NCBI RefSeq assembly: GCF_000731095.1
Contig: NZ_JMTZ01000043.1
Span: 16,320-80,319 of the forward strand
DNA from: Lysobacter antibioticus
Lineage (GTDB): Bacteria; Pseudomonadota; Gammaproteobacteria; Xanthomonadales; Xanthomonadaceae
Length of the DNA: 64,000 nucleotides
Reading direction: 5' to 3'
The notes under the pieces are model-generated. The model ran no database searches. It was not told the origin of the DNA and saw only the letters and a list, made by a program, of their open reading frames with translations. Below are positions 1 through 9,433 of the stretch, one piece after another; the first letter of the stretch is position 1, and each line of letters starts with the position of its first letter. The position numbers and the translations under genes are program-made.

Positions 1-505
1 GGTAGAGCATGATCTTGCCCTTGGGCAGGGTCGTGACCTCCGAATCCAGGATGCGCGCGCTGTCGCCGATGGCGCCGGTCAGTTCGCTCGGGTCGATCTC
101 GGCGATGTGGGTGCGATAGCCCGAGCCGAAATAACCGACGGTGAGGAAATGGAAGTTGTGGTCGTGGGCGGTGTCGTACGAGTACGCGCGCTCCTCGTTC
201 TTGCGCAGGGCGCCGGTCTGCTTCAGCGGCGACCACACGTTGGCGCGGATCATCACGTGCTTGCGCCGCGCGATCACGTAGCACTGCGGAGCGACGAACG
301 GCGGCGGCTCGCCGTCGAGGATCGAGCGCAGCGACCGCGCCATGGTGCGCGCGACCAGGGCCGGGTCGTTGGCGTAGGCGGCGAGCACCGGCGCGGCTTC
401 GGCGATGCTGTCCGGGTCGAGCGTATCGACCCGGCTGAAGATGAAATCGAACAGCTCTTCTTCGCTGGCCACCGTGGTCGCGGTGGCATTCAAGGTATAA
501 GCCAT
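1..505 (-). CDS. Uncharacterised protein, cupin-like His cluster, C-terminus off the window
   Basis: An open frame of 168 codons runs from an ATG at 505 to the left window edge, so the C-terminus is missing. The start has a GAGGA ribosome site 7 nt upstream. The first 70 residues look helical and acidic. Further on is a histidine-rich stretch, HDHNFHFLTVGYFGSGY, around residues 118-134, followed by RTHIAEIDP. Alternating His residues in predicted strands suggest a cupin or other metal-binding beta-barrel fold, but I do not recognise a family. It lies 18 nt downstream of the HEAT-like gene on the same strand, so the two are probably co-transcribed. Function unknown. Confidence 0.6.
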   Translation of the reverse strand, partial: MAYTLNATATTVASEEELFDFIFSRVDTLDPDSIAEAAPVLAAYANDPALVARTMARSLRSILDGEPPPFVAPQCYVIARRKHVMIRANVWSPLKQTGALRKNEERAYSYDTAHDHNFHFLTVGYFGSGYRTHIAEIDPSELTGAIGDSARILDSEVTTLPKGKIMLY

Positions 506-523
506 GGCGGTGTCCTCAAGCGG

Positions 524-1387
524 TCAGGCGGTCGGGGCCAGGGCGGCGAGCGAACGCGTCGCGGCCCGGCGGATGTCGTCGTGCTCGTCGTCGACGGCAT
601 CGTGCAAACGCTCCAGCGCGGCCTGCGGATCGACCTTGCCGAGCAGTTGAATGGCCGACCAGCGCACGAAATGGCGCGGGTGCCGGCTCAGTTCGAGCAA
701 GGCCTGCGGCGCCTGCTCCGCGTCGATAGTGGCCAGGGTCTGGCCGATGCAGACCAGTTCGGAGTCGCTCAGGCGCGCGGAAATGCAGCTGTCGGCACGC
801 AGCGTCTCGGGATCGAAGCGCCATTGCAGATCGACCGCGCTTTGCGAGAGCAACAACACCACGATGGTCGGTTGCCGAACGTCGACCTTGAACGCGGCAT
901 CGTCCACGCCCAGCGCCACGGCCTCGCCGTTGGCCAGTTCGATGCGGCGGTTGAGCTGCACGCTCTGCTCGCGTTCGAAGTAGGCGTTGCGGAAGCTCTC
1001 GCCGGTGGCGTAGGTGCTCAGCTCGATGGCGCCGGCGGCGACGCCGATGCAGGCGTACTGCGACAGGGTGAAGATGCCGCTGGACGAGCTGAAGTAGCGC
1101 GACAGGTGCAACGACCAGCCCTCGCCCGACATCAGGAACACGCCGTGCCGGCTCCACAGGCCGCCGCGGTTCCAGTTTTCCCACAACAACGCCTGTTCGC
1201 CGTCGCCGAGCAGATCGGACAGCTCCTGGCGCAAGCGCGCGGCGATGGCGCCCGATTGCAGCAGGGTCTGCAGGTCCGCCTGCATATCGACGATGCCGGC
1301 GATGCCGCGCTCGCCGACGCGCCGGTCGACGGCATGCTTGAAGCGCGCGAATCTGGAATCGGCTAAAGAGCGCGATTGTGCATCCAT
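524..1387 (-). CDS. Uncharacterised protein with C-terminal HEAT-like repeats
   Basis: 287 residues from the ATG at 1387, chosen because GGAAGGA lies just upstream; a 42-residue longer frame exists but its extra N-terminus is not protein-like. The last 70 residues contain two helical HEAT-like units (HFVRWSAIQLLGKVDPQAAL and DDIRRAATRSLAALAP), as used for protein-protein contacts. The central part has the aromatic-rich stretch GEGWSLHLSRYFSSSSGIF, with no catalytic motif I recognise. No signal peptide or membrane segment is seen, so it is probably cytoplasmic. It is first in a two-gene operon with the gene ending at the window edge; the pair may act together, but nothing here shows on what. 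Confidence 0.7.
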   Translation of the reverse strand: MDAQSRSLADSRFARFKHAVDRRVGERGIAGIVDMQADLQTLLQSGAIAARLRQELSDLLGDGEQALLWENWNRGGLWSRHGVFLMSGEGWSLHLSRYFSSSSGIFTLSQYACIGVAAGAIELSTYATGESFRNAYFEREQSVQLNRRIELANGEAVALGVDDAAFKVDVRQPTIVVLLLSQSAVDLQWRFDPETLRADSCISARLSDSELVCIGQTLATIDAEQAPQALLELSRHPRHFVRWSAIQLLGKVDPQAALERLHDAVDDEHDDIRRAATRSLAALAPTA

Positions 1388-1722
1388 GCATCCTTCCTTG
1401 AGTTGTGAGTTCGATCCAGCGAAACCTTCCGCGTCCTGCGGCCGCCGTCGCCCATCTATTCGGAAGGGCCACGGCCTGGCGACGATCGCGCGTCGCGGAG
1501 GATCGTGGTCCAACCGCTCCCCGGACCACGTGTTGCGATCCTAGCGACAAGCCGTCGCAAACGCAGCGATGCACAGGGCGACGCCGGTCACAACTCGATC
1601 GATGCGGCGGCCGCCGCGATCCAACGCGCCGTCGCTACGTAATTGCGCCTTCACTCCGGCCACCTAACGCCAGCAATCTACGAACCCGTCCACCTCGCCC
1701 GCACCACGCAACCTCCGAATCA

Positions 1723-1757
1723 GCCCCCCTTTGCCAAAGGGGGGCAAGGGAGGATTT
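1723..1757 (+). repeat. Dispersed palindromic repeat, CCCCCCTTT family, copy A
   Basis: A 10-bp perfect palindrome, GCCCCCCTTT (1723-1732) and AAAGGGGGGC (1736-1745), is followed by AAGGGAGGATTTGC. The same core and the same GGATTTGC flank recur in opposite orientation at 53059-53092, so this is a dispersed element. It lies in the 536-bp gene-free stretch 1388-1923, which otherwise holds only the gap terminator and the upstream region of the HEAT-like gene. Confidence 0.75.
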
Positions 1758-1875
1758 GCTTTGCCGTTAGAACGCAGCCATACACGCCAAAGATCAGGAC
1801 GCCGCTGAATCAGAAGGACTCCAGCCCTCGTCGCTACGACATGCCCCCATCGCCTCCACAAACCCCGCGCAACAA

Positions 1876-1901
1876 AAAAGCCCCGCAATCGCGGGGCTTT
1901 T
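1876..1901 (-). terminator. Intrinsic terminator of gap
   Basis: An 11-bp perfect stem, AAAAGCCCCGC/GCGGGGCTTTT with loop AATC, begins 22 nt beyond the gap stop codon. On the minus strand it is followed by a run of T residues, as in a rho-independent terminator. Confidence 0.9.
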
Positions 1902-1923
1902 CGTCGATCGGGAAAACCGCCTC

Positions 1924-3229
<1,306 letters not shown>

Positions 3230-3853
3230 ATGAATCAGCGACTGATCGGCGGCGTCCTCGCCGCCACCCTGGCTTGCGCGGCCCAGCCCGCCCTTGCCCA
3301 GCAGACCGGCAACTTCACCCTGGGTATCGGCGCTCACCAGGTCAATCCGAAGTCCGACAACGGCAGCGTGCTAGGCGGAGCGGCCGAGCTGGAAATCGGC
3401 GACAACGTCCAGCCCACGATCACCTTCGAGTACTTCATCCGCGACAACCTCGGCATCGAGGTGCTGGCGGCCACGCCGTTCAAGCACGACATCGATATCA
3501 AGGGCGTCGGCAAGGTCGGCACGACCAAGCACCTGCCGCCGACGTTCTCGCTGCAGTACCACTGGAACAGCCGCGGCGTGGTCTCGCCCTTCGTCGGCCT
3601 GGGCGTCAACTACACGACCTTCTTCAGCGAGAAGACCACCGGCGCATTGCGCGGCACCCGCCTCAAGCTCGACGACTCGGTCGGCGTGGCGGCCCATGTC
3701 GGCGTCGACTTCATCCTGACCGAGCGCAGCTCGATCCGCGTGGATGCGCGCTGGATGGACATCCAGACCGACGTCGAGCTGAACGACCAGAAGATCGGCA
3801 AGGCCACCATCGACCCGACCGTGTTCGGTCTGGCCTACGTGATGAAGTTCTAA
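3230..3853 (+). CDS. ompW: OmpW family outer-membrane protein
   Basis: 207 residues from the ATG at 3230, preceded by AAGGA; the upstream in-frame extension lacks a ribosome site. Residues 1-22 form a signal peptide ending ALAQQ. The mature part alternates polar and hydrophobic residues as in an eight-stranded beta-barrel. It carries OmpW family features: an early TLGIGAHQVNPKSDNG block, GVVSPFVGLGVNYTTFF in the middle, and a last strand ending in Phe (GLAYVMKF), the BAM recognition signal. OmpW proteins form narrow hydrophobic channels in the outer membrane; the substrate cannot be told from sequence. It is probably monocistronic. Confidence 0.9.
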   Translation: MNQRLIGGVLAATLACAAQPALAQQTGNFTLGIGAHQVNPKSDNGSVLGGAAELEIGDNVQPTITFEYFIRDNLGIEVLAATPFKHDIDIKGVGKVGTTKHLPPTFSLQYHWNSRGVVSPFVGLGVNYTTFFSEKTTGALRGTRLKLDDSVGVAAHVGVDFILTERSSIRVDARWMDIQTDVELNDQKIGKATIDPTVFGLAYVMKF

Positions 3854-4052
3854 GCGGACGATCCGCATCGGCGATCGCGGCGGGCCGCGATCGCCTCACG
3901 GCCGATCCTGCGATTGTTGCCACACTCGTGCGGCACGGCCATCCGCCAAGCGAATGCGGACCGCACCGCCGTTTGCGCGTCCCGGTTTCGGCCGACCGCG
4001 CCGCCAGGTTCGGACAGCGGAGTCGGTGCGCGGCTCCGGTAAAGTGGACGAC

Positions 4053-4898
4053 ATGACCTCCATCCGTGCGCGTTCCTTCTCCAAATCGCTGCGCCGCTAT
4101 TCGGCGCTGCTGCTTCTGCTGCCGCTCAACAGTCTGGCCTGGGGTCCGCAGGGGCATCGCCTCGTCGCGGCGCTGGCCTGGGACGATCTGCGTCCGAACG
4201 TACGCGCCGAAATCGCCAAGATGCTCAAAGGCGAAGCCGACCCGTCCCTGCCCGGCATCGCCAATTGGGCCGACGACCTGCGCAGCAGCAACCCCACACT
4301 CGGCAAAGAAAGCGCCAAGTGGCACTACGTCAACCTCGCCGAGGACGACTGCCATTACGACGCCGCGCGCCATTGCCCCAAGGGCAACTGTGTGGTCGAG
4401 GCGATCCGCACCCAGACCGCGATCCTCGCCGACCGCAGCCAGTCCCAAGACAAACGCCTGCAGGCCCTGAAGTTCGTGGTCCATTTCGTCGGCGACGTGC
4501 ACCAGCCGCTGCACGCCGGCTTCGGCCGCGACAAGGGCGGCAACGATTACCAGTTGCAGATTCCCGGCGAGCCGGAACCCGTCGACGGCTACGGCACCAA
4601 CCTGCACTCGCTGTGGGACAGCAAGATGCTGTCGATGAGCAAGCGCGACTACACGGCTTATCTCAAGTACCTGCGGCAGACCCCGGCGCCGGCCGCGACC
4701 GCTCTCGGCCTGCCGCCGGCCTCGCCCGCCTGGGCCGAGGCCTCGTGCCGGATCGTGCTGCAGCCGGGTTTCTATCCCGACGGCCACATACTCGAACCGG
4801 CCTATGTGGAAACCTGGCGCCCGGTGGCGGAAACTCAGCTGCGGCTCGGCGGCGCGCACCTGGCCGGCGTCCTCAACGCCGCGCTCGCGCATCGCTGA
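4053..4898 (+). CDS. Secreted S1/P1 family zinc nuclease
   Basis: 281 residues from the ATG at 4053. The signal peptide ends SLA, leaving a mature protein that begins WGPQGHR. In S1/P1 nucleases the N-terminal Trp created by cleavage is itself a zinc ligand, so this start and cleavage site fit the family. The other ligands are visible: H in QGHR, D in NWADD, H in KWHYVN, the HFVGDVHQPLH cluster and HSLWD. The family hydrolyses single-stranded DNA and RNA, or 3'-nucleotides, outside the cytoplasm. Here it would serve nutrient scavenging or attack on other cells, which fits a secreted-hydrolase lifestyle. No operon partner is evident. Confidence 0.93.
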   Translation: MTSIRARSFSKSLRRYSALLLLLPLNSLAWGPQGHRLVAALAWDDLRPNVRAEIAKMLKGEADPSLPGIANWADDLRSSNPTLGKESAKWHYVNLAEDDCHYDAARHCPKGNCVVEAIRTQTAILADRSQSQDKRLQALKFVVHFVGDVHQPLHAGFGRDKGGNDYQLQIPGEPEPVDGYGTNLHSLWDSKMLSMSKRDYTAYLKYLRQTPAPAATALGLPPASPAWAEASCRIVLQPGFYPDGHILEPAYVETWRPVAETQLRLGGAHLAGVLNAALAHR

Positions 4899-4984
4899 GC
4901 GCACCGGCCGCCTGCCGGCCTGATCGACGGGCGGCCCGCCCCTGCCGCGTCCATCGGGCGGGATCGCCGCCAGGAGCTTTTCGT

Positions 4985-5872
4985 ATGTCGCCGCAGGTTA
5001 TGTCGCCGCAGGTCGTGCCGTTCCATCATCGCGAAACCGGGACCTGGTCGTATCTGGTCGCCGACCCGGCGACGCGTGCGGCGGCCATCGTCGACCCGGT
5101 GCTCGACTACGACGCACGCTCGGGCCGCACCGGCCTGGGCAGCGCGCAAGCCCTGCTCGACGAAGCCGCGCGCCTGGGGCTGCGCATCGACTGGCTGCTC
5201 GAAACCCATGCCCATGCCGATCACCTCAGCGCGGCCCACGCCCTGCGCGAGGCCATCGCCGCTGGCGGCGCGACGCCGCCGCGGATCGCGATCGGCCGCG
5301 GCATCGGCGAGGTCCGGCGTGTGTTCGCGCCGCTGTTCGGCCTGGCCGAGACCGAGGCGGTCCCGGCCTTCGACCATCTGTTCGCCGACGACGAAGGTTT
5401 CGCCATCGGCGATCTGCAGGCGCGGGCCATCCCGGTGCCAGGCCACACCCGCGACAGCCTCGCCTATCTGATCGGCGACGCCTTGTTCACCGGCGACACG
5501 CTGTTCCTGCCCGACAGCGGCACCGCGCGCTGCGACTTCCCCGGCGGCAGCGCGGCGATGCTGTATCGGTCGATACAAACGCTGTACCGGCTGCCCGACG
5601 CCACCCGCGTCTTCGTCTGCCACGACTACGGCAAGCCCGAACGCGAGCCGGCCTGCGAAACCACGCTCGGCGAACAGAAGCGCAGCAACATCCACGTGCG
5701 CGCCGACACCGGCGAGGCCGAGTTCGTCGCCTTGCGCGAGCAGCGCGACGCCGGGCTGCAGATGCCGGCGCTGATCCTGCCGGCGCTGCAGGTCAATCTG
5801 CGCGCCGGCGCCCTGCCCGAGCCCGAGGCCAACGGCGTGCGTTACCTGAAACTGCCGCTCGACCGGTTCTGA
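4985..5872 (+). CDS. Metallo-beta-lactamase-fold hydrolase, ETHE1/persulfide dioxygenase-like
   Basis: 295 residues. The metal motif THAHADHLSAAH (HxHxDH) is present, with GHTRDS and FTGDTLFLPD further on and VCHDYGKP near residue 217. This layout matches ETHE1-like persulfide dioxygenases and the related Blh proteins rather than classical glyoxalase II or beta-lactamases. Such enzymes oxidise glutathione persulfide in sulfide detoxification. No rhodanese or BigR-type regulator lies nearby, so the role is inferred from family only. The 5' end carries a direct 15-bp duplication giving MSPQVMSPQV, and hence two in-frame ATGs at 4985 and 5000. AGGAG at 4971-4975 is best placed for the first. Confidence 0.85.
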   Translation: MSPQVMSPQVVPFHHRETGTWSYLVADPATRAAAIVDPVLDYDARSGRTGLGSAQALLDEAARLGLRIDWLLETHAHADHLSAAHALREAIAAGGATPPRIAIGRGIGEVRRVFAPLFGLAETEAVPAFDHLFADDEGFAIGDLQARAIPVPGHTRDSLAYLIGDALFTGDTLFLPDSGTARCDFPGGSAAMLYRSIQTLYRLPDATRVFVCHDYGKPEREPACETTLGEQKRSNIHVRADTGEAEFVALREQRDAGLQMPALILPALQVNLRAGALPEPEANGVRYLKLPLDRF

Positions 5873-5929
5873 GGCGACTCAACCGGCTTCGCGCTACTCT
5901 CGTCCTGACTCACACTCGACAGGTCCGCA

Positions 5930-6724
5930 ATGAACCCGATCCGCCGCCGCTGGCTGGGCGCCTTGTGCACGCTCGCCGCGGTTTTCGCGGCCGCTTCGGC
6001 GCACGCCGCGCCGAAGCCCGAGACTGCACCGATCACGGTGTTCGCCGCCGCCAGCCTCAAGGAATCGCTCGACGAAGCCGCGGCCGCGTACACCCGGGCC
6101 AGCGGGCAATCGGTGCGGGTGTCCTACGCCGCCAGTTCCGCCCTCGCCCGCCAGATCGAACAGGGCGCGCCGGCCGACGTCTTCCTCTCGGCCGACCGGG
6201 ACTGGATGGACTACCTGCAGCAACGCAAGCTCATCGACGCCGGCAGCCGCCGCAATCTGCTCGGCAACCGCCTGGTGCTGATCGCGGCGAAGGCCAGTAG
6301 CGCCCAACGGGTCGCGCTCAAGCCCGGCGTCGACCTGCGCCCCCTGCTCGGCGACGGCCGCATCGCCCTGGCCCTGACCGGCAGCGTGCCGGCCGGCAAG
6401 TACGCACGCGCGGCGTTCACCTCGCTCGGCGTCTGGACCGCGCTGCAACCCAAGGTCGCCGAGGCCGAGAACGTGCGCGCCGCGCTGATGCTGGTCGCGC
6501 GTGGCGAGGCCCCGCTCGGCGTGGTCTACGCCAGCGACGCCCGCGCCGAACCGAAGGTGCGCGTGTTGGCGACCTTCCCGGCCGACAGCCATCCGCCGAT
6601 CGTGTACCCGGTCGCCCGCGTGAGCGGCAGCCGGCAGCCGCGTGCGGCGGTGTTCGCGCAGTGGCTGAAGAGCCCGGCCGCGGCGGCCATCTTCCGCCGC
6701 CACGGTTTCGCGACCCTGGACTGA
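5930..6724 (+). CDS. modA: Molybdate ABC transporter, periplasmic binding protein
   Basis: 264 residues with a signal peptide ending SAHA before APKPET. The mature protein opens ITVFAAASLKESLDEAA, the typical ModA start, in which serines contact the oxyanion. It continues with QGAPADVFLSADRDWMDYL and ALTGSVPAGKYARAAF. The protein captures molybdate (or tungstate) in the periplasm and delivers it to ModB. It is first in a compact modABC operon: modB follows after 10 nt. No ModE repressor gene is in the window and I did not recognise a ModE operator upstream. Confidence 0.95.
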   Translation: MNPIRRRWLGALCTLAAVFAAASAHAAPKPETAPITVFAAASLKESLDEAAAAYTRASGQSVRVSYAASSALARQIEQGAPADVFLSADRDWMDYLQQRKLIDAGSRRNLLGNRLVLIAAKASSAQRVALKPGVDLRPLLGDGRIALALTGSVPAGKYARAAFTSLGVWTALQPKVAEAENVRAALMLVARGEAPLGVVYASDARAEPKVRVLATFPADSHPPIVYPVARVSGSRQPRAAVFAQWLKSPAAAAIFRRHGFATLD

Positions 6725-6734
6725 CCGCGCGACG

Positions 6735-7427
6735 ATGTTCGACTTCAGCCCGGCCGAACTGACCGCGATCGCGCTCAGCCTCAAGGTCGCCACGGTCGCG
6801 ACCCTGGGCAGTCTGCCGCTCGGCATCGCGATGGGCTGGCTGCTGGCGCGCACCCGTTTCCCCGGCAAGCTGTTGTTCGACACCTTGCTGTACCTGCCGC
6901 TGGTGTTGCCGCCGGTGGTCACCGGCTACGCCTTGTTGATCCTGTTCGGCACCCAAGGCGCGGTCGGGCGTTTCCTGTCGGACTACTTCCACTTCAGCTT
7001 CGCCTTCCGCTGGACCGGCGCCGCCCTGGCCAGCGCGATCATGGGGTTTCCGTTGATGGTGCGGGCGATCCGCCTGTCGATCGAAGCGGTCGACCGCCGC
7101 CTCGAACAGGCCGCCTCGACCCTCGGCGCGAACCGCTGGCGGGTGTTCTTCGGCGTGACCCTGCCGCTGGCCTGGCCCGGGCTGGTCGCCGGCGCGGTGC
7201 TGTCGTTCGCCAAGGCGCTCGGCGAGTTCGGCGCCACCATCACCTTCGTGTCCAACATCCCCGGCGAAACCCAGACCCTGTCGTCGGCGATCTACGGGCT
7301 GATGCAGGTGCCCGACGGCGAGTCCGGCGTGCTGCGGCTGGCCCTGGTCGCGGTGGCGATTTCGTTCGCCGCGGTGTTCGCCTCGGAGTGGCTGGTGCAA
7401 CGGCAGCGACGCGAGACCCACCGATGA
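6735..7427 (+). CDS. modB: Molybdate ABC transporter, permease
   Basis: 230 residues, a usual ModB length, with about five to six hydrophobic membrane spans. The cytoplasmic EAA loop that docks to the ATPase is clear: EQAASTLGANRWRVFFGVTL, near residues 121-140, followed by GEFGATITFVSNIPGETQTL, which is characteristic of ModB. It forms the inner-membrane channel for molybdate. Its stop overlaps the modC start in ATGA, implying translational coupling. Confidence 0.96.
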   Translation: MFDFSPAELTAIALSLKVATVATLGSLPLGIAMGWLLARTRFPGKLLFDTLLYLPLVLPPVVTGYALLILFGTQGAVGRFLSDYFHFSFAFRWTGAALASAIMGFPLMVRAIRLSIEAVDRRLEQAASTLGANRWRVFFGVTLPLAWPGLVAGAVLSFAKALGEFGATITFVSNIPGETQTLSSAIYGLMQVPDGESGVLRLALVAVAISFAAVFASEWLVQRQRRETHR

Positions 7428-8104
7428 CCGAGACCAAGCCGGATCGCGACCGTAGCGTGGGCGATCCGCCCATGGACGACCTCCATGTCCTCGATTTCAG
7501 CCTGCGCCGCGGCAGCTTCGAACGCAGCGTGAGCATTCGCAGCCGCCATCGGGTGATCGCCCTGGTCGGCGAATCCGGCGCCGGCAAGACCTCGCTGCTG
7601 TATGCGGTGGCCGGGCTGCTGCGGCCGCAACGCGGCCGCATCGAGATCGCCGGCCGCTGCCTGTTCGACAGCGAACGCGGCATCGACGTACCGGTGCATC
7701 GCCGCCGCATCGGCTACGTGTTTCAGGATGCGCGCCTGTTTCCGCACCTCAACGTGCGCCGCAACCTGCTGTACGGCCTGCACGGCGAAGCGCGGCACTC
7801 GCCGCGCTTCGCCTTCGAGGCCATCGTCGACTTGCTCGGCATCGCGCCCTTGCTCGAGCGCGATACCGCCGGCCTGTCCGGCGGCGAAAGCCAGCGCGTC
7901 GCCCTGGGGCGCGCGCTCTTGTCCCAGCCGCACATCCTGTTGCTGGACGAGCCGCTTTCGATGCTGGACATGAACCGCCGCGACGAACTGTTGCCTTATC
8001 TGCAGCGGGTACGCGACGAGATCGCGTTGCCGATGATCTACGTCAGTCACTATCCCGAGGAAGTACGACGCATCGCCGACGAGGTGCACACTGTCGGTGC
8101 CTGA
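7424..8104 (+). CDS. modC: Molybdate ABC transporter, ATP-binding protein (short form)
   Basis: 226 residues from the ATG at 7424, which overlaps the modB stop as ATGA; a 12-residue upstream extension is less likely. Walker A is GESGAGKTS, the signature is LSGGESQRVALGRAL, and Walker B is ILLLDEPLSMLD, with the switch His in YVSHYPEE. Canonical ModC is about 350 residues, with a C-terminal TOBE/Mop domain that binds molybdate. Here the protein stops right after the nucleotide-binding domain. The operon context still identifies it as the ModB partner, but cytoplasmic molybdate sensing through ModC should be absent. Confidence 0.93.
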   Translation: MTETKPDRDRSVGDPPMDDLHVLDFSLRRGSFERSVSIRSRHRVIALVGESGAGKTSLLYAVAGLLRPQRGRIEIAGRCLFDSERGIDVPVHRRRIGYVFQDARLFPHLNVRRNLLYGLHGEARHSPRFAFEAIVDLLGIAPLLERDTAGLSGGESQRVALGRALLSQPHILLLDEPLSMLDMNRRDELLPYLQRVRDEIALPMIYVSHYPEEVRRIADEVHTVGA

Positions 8105-8170
8105 GCGCGTCGGTTGCGCAAGCCTGGCGCGCAGCGTTCGGAGGAATGCTTCGAATCGACGGCGATGCCG

Positions 8171-9355
8171 TCAGCGCTTGACGTCGACCGGAACGAAGGT
8201 GACCGACCGCCCCTGGAACACCGGCTTCATGCCCGAACTGCCGGCGACGAGCTCCAGGGCACTGCGCGCCGGTATGCGATCGACCTGCAGGCTGACGCCC
8301 TTGCCGCTGTCGTCGAGCACCTGCGGATTGGTCAGGATCAGGCCGGCCTGGGTGGCGATGCGACCGGCGACTTCGCGCGGCATTTCATCCGTCGCCGCGA
8401 GGGAGACCATCGGTTCGCCGGGCACCGAGTGCAAATAGACCGATTCGGTCTTCGGCGCGTCGGCGGGTTGGCCGGCCCATACGCCGAAACCGGTGGCAGA
8501 GGCGACCAGGGCGAGCACAACTACGCCGATTGCGACCCGCTTCGGCGCAGGCAAAGGTTGCTTGAGCATGAGAATTCTCTCCTTCAAAGGATGGGCTTGC
8601 GCCCAGTGGCATGCCAACGGCGAAGGGTTCGCCGCCAGCAGGGTTTTCAACATCGCTTCGCCGTAGGTACGCCGCGAGCGGGGATGCCGGGCGAGCACGC
8701 GCAGATCGCAGGCCAGCTCCTGGTCGTGGCGGAAACGGCGCACGGCGTAATGCAGCAGGGGGTTGAACCAATAAACGCAACGCAACAGAACGACGAAGGC
8801 ATTGACGTGCAGATCGCCGCGCCGGATGTGGCTGCGTTCGTGGGTGCGGATCAAGGCCTGCTGTTCGATCGAGTAGCGCGTGTCGAAATCGCGCTGCACC
8901 ACGATGCGCGGCCGCAACAGGCCGAGCGCCGCCGGCAACCCGAGGATCGCTTCGGCTTGATAGAGGCCGTCCTCGCGGCGCGCGACGCGGCCAAGCCCGC
9001 GTTGGAAACGCCGTTGCTGGCCTAAGGTCGCTACGGCCATGACGATGGCGCCTGCAAGCCAGACGGCGAGCAGCCAAGGCATCGGGTCGAAATCGGACGA
9101 CGCGGCCGCCTGCATCGACGGCGGCGGGATCGGTGCGGCGCTTGCGCCGGCGACCACCGCAGGCAATCTGTGCCCTGCCCTCGGCAGCAACACCGCGATC
9201 ATCAGCAGCGGCACCAGTGCCCAGGCGGCATAGCCGATCGCGGCACCGAAAGCGCGGCGCAGCGGCAGGCGCGCGGCCAACACGAACAACACCGCCAGAC
9301 TCGTCGCCACCGTGGTTTCGATCAGCCAGGTCGTCCATTCCGTACCCATGATCAT
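8171..9355 (-). CDS. M56 family (BlaR1/MecR1-like) membrane metallopeptidase with STN-like C-terminus
   Basis: 394 residues from the ATG at 9355, chosen for GGAG 8 nt upstream. The N-terminus has several membrane helices. The zinc peptidase motif is THERSHIRRGD (HExxH), followed by the downstream HDQELACD block, as in BlaR1/MecR1 antirepressors. After a further membrane helix, the last 90 residues (from about PGEPMVSLAATDEMP) resemble a periplasmic STN-type domain rather than the penicillin-binding sensor of BlaR1. M56 proteins sense an envelope signal and cleave their BlaI partner. It is encoded 78 nt downstream of blaI in the same operon. The signal is unknown and need not be a beta-lactam. 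Confidence 0.88.
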   Translation of the reverse strand: MIMGTEWTTWLIETTVATSLAVLFVLAARLPLRRAFGAAIGYAAWALVPLLMIAVLLPRAGHRLPAVVAGASAAPIPPPSMQAAASSDFDPMPWLLAVWLAGAIVMAVATLGQQRRFQRGLGRVARREDGLYQAEAILGLPAALGLLRPRIVVQRDFDTRYSIEQQALIRTHERSHIRRGDLHVNAFVVLLRCVYWFNPLLHYAVRRFRHDQELACDLRVLARHPRSRRTYGEAMLKTLLAANPSPLACHWAQAHPLKERILMLKQPLPAPKRVAIGVVVLALVASATGFGVWAGQPADAPKTESVYLHSVPGEPMVSLAATDEMPREVAGRIATQAGLILTNPQVLDDSGKGVSLQVDRIPARSALELVAGSSGMKPVFQGRSVTFVPVDVKR

Positions 9356-9433
9356 GAGTCGCTCTCCAAACCGCCGGGGATTGCCGTTGCGTTCACGGCG
9401 CCGCATCTTGATGCGACACGCCTGCCAGCGACG

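Noticed and set aside
107..1366. A 419-residue plus-strand frame over the first two genes
   Set aside because: Antisense shadow; the minus-strand frames have ribosome sites and protein-like composition.
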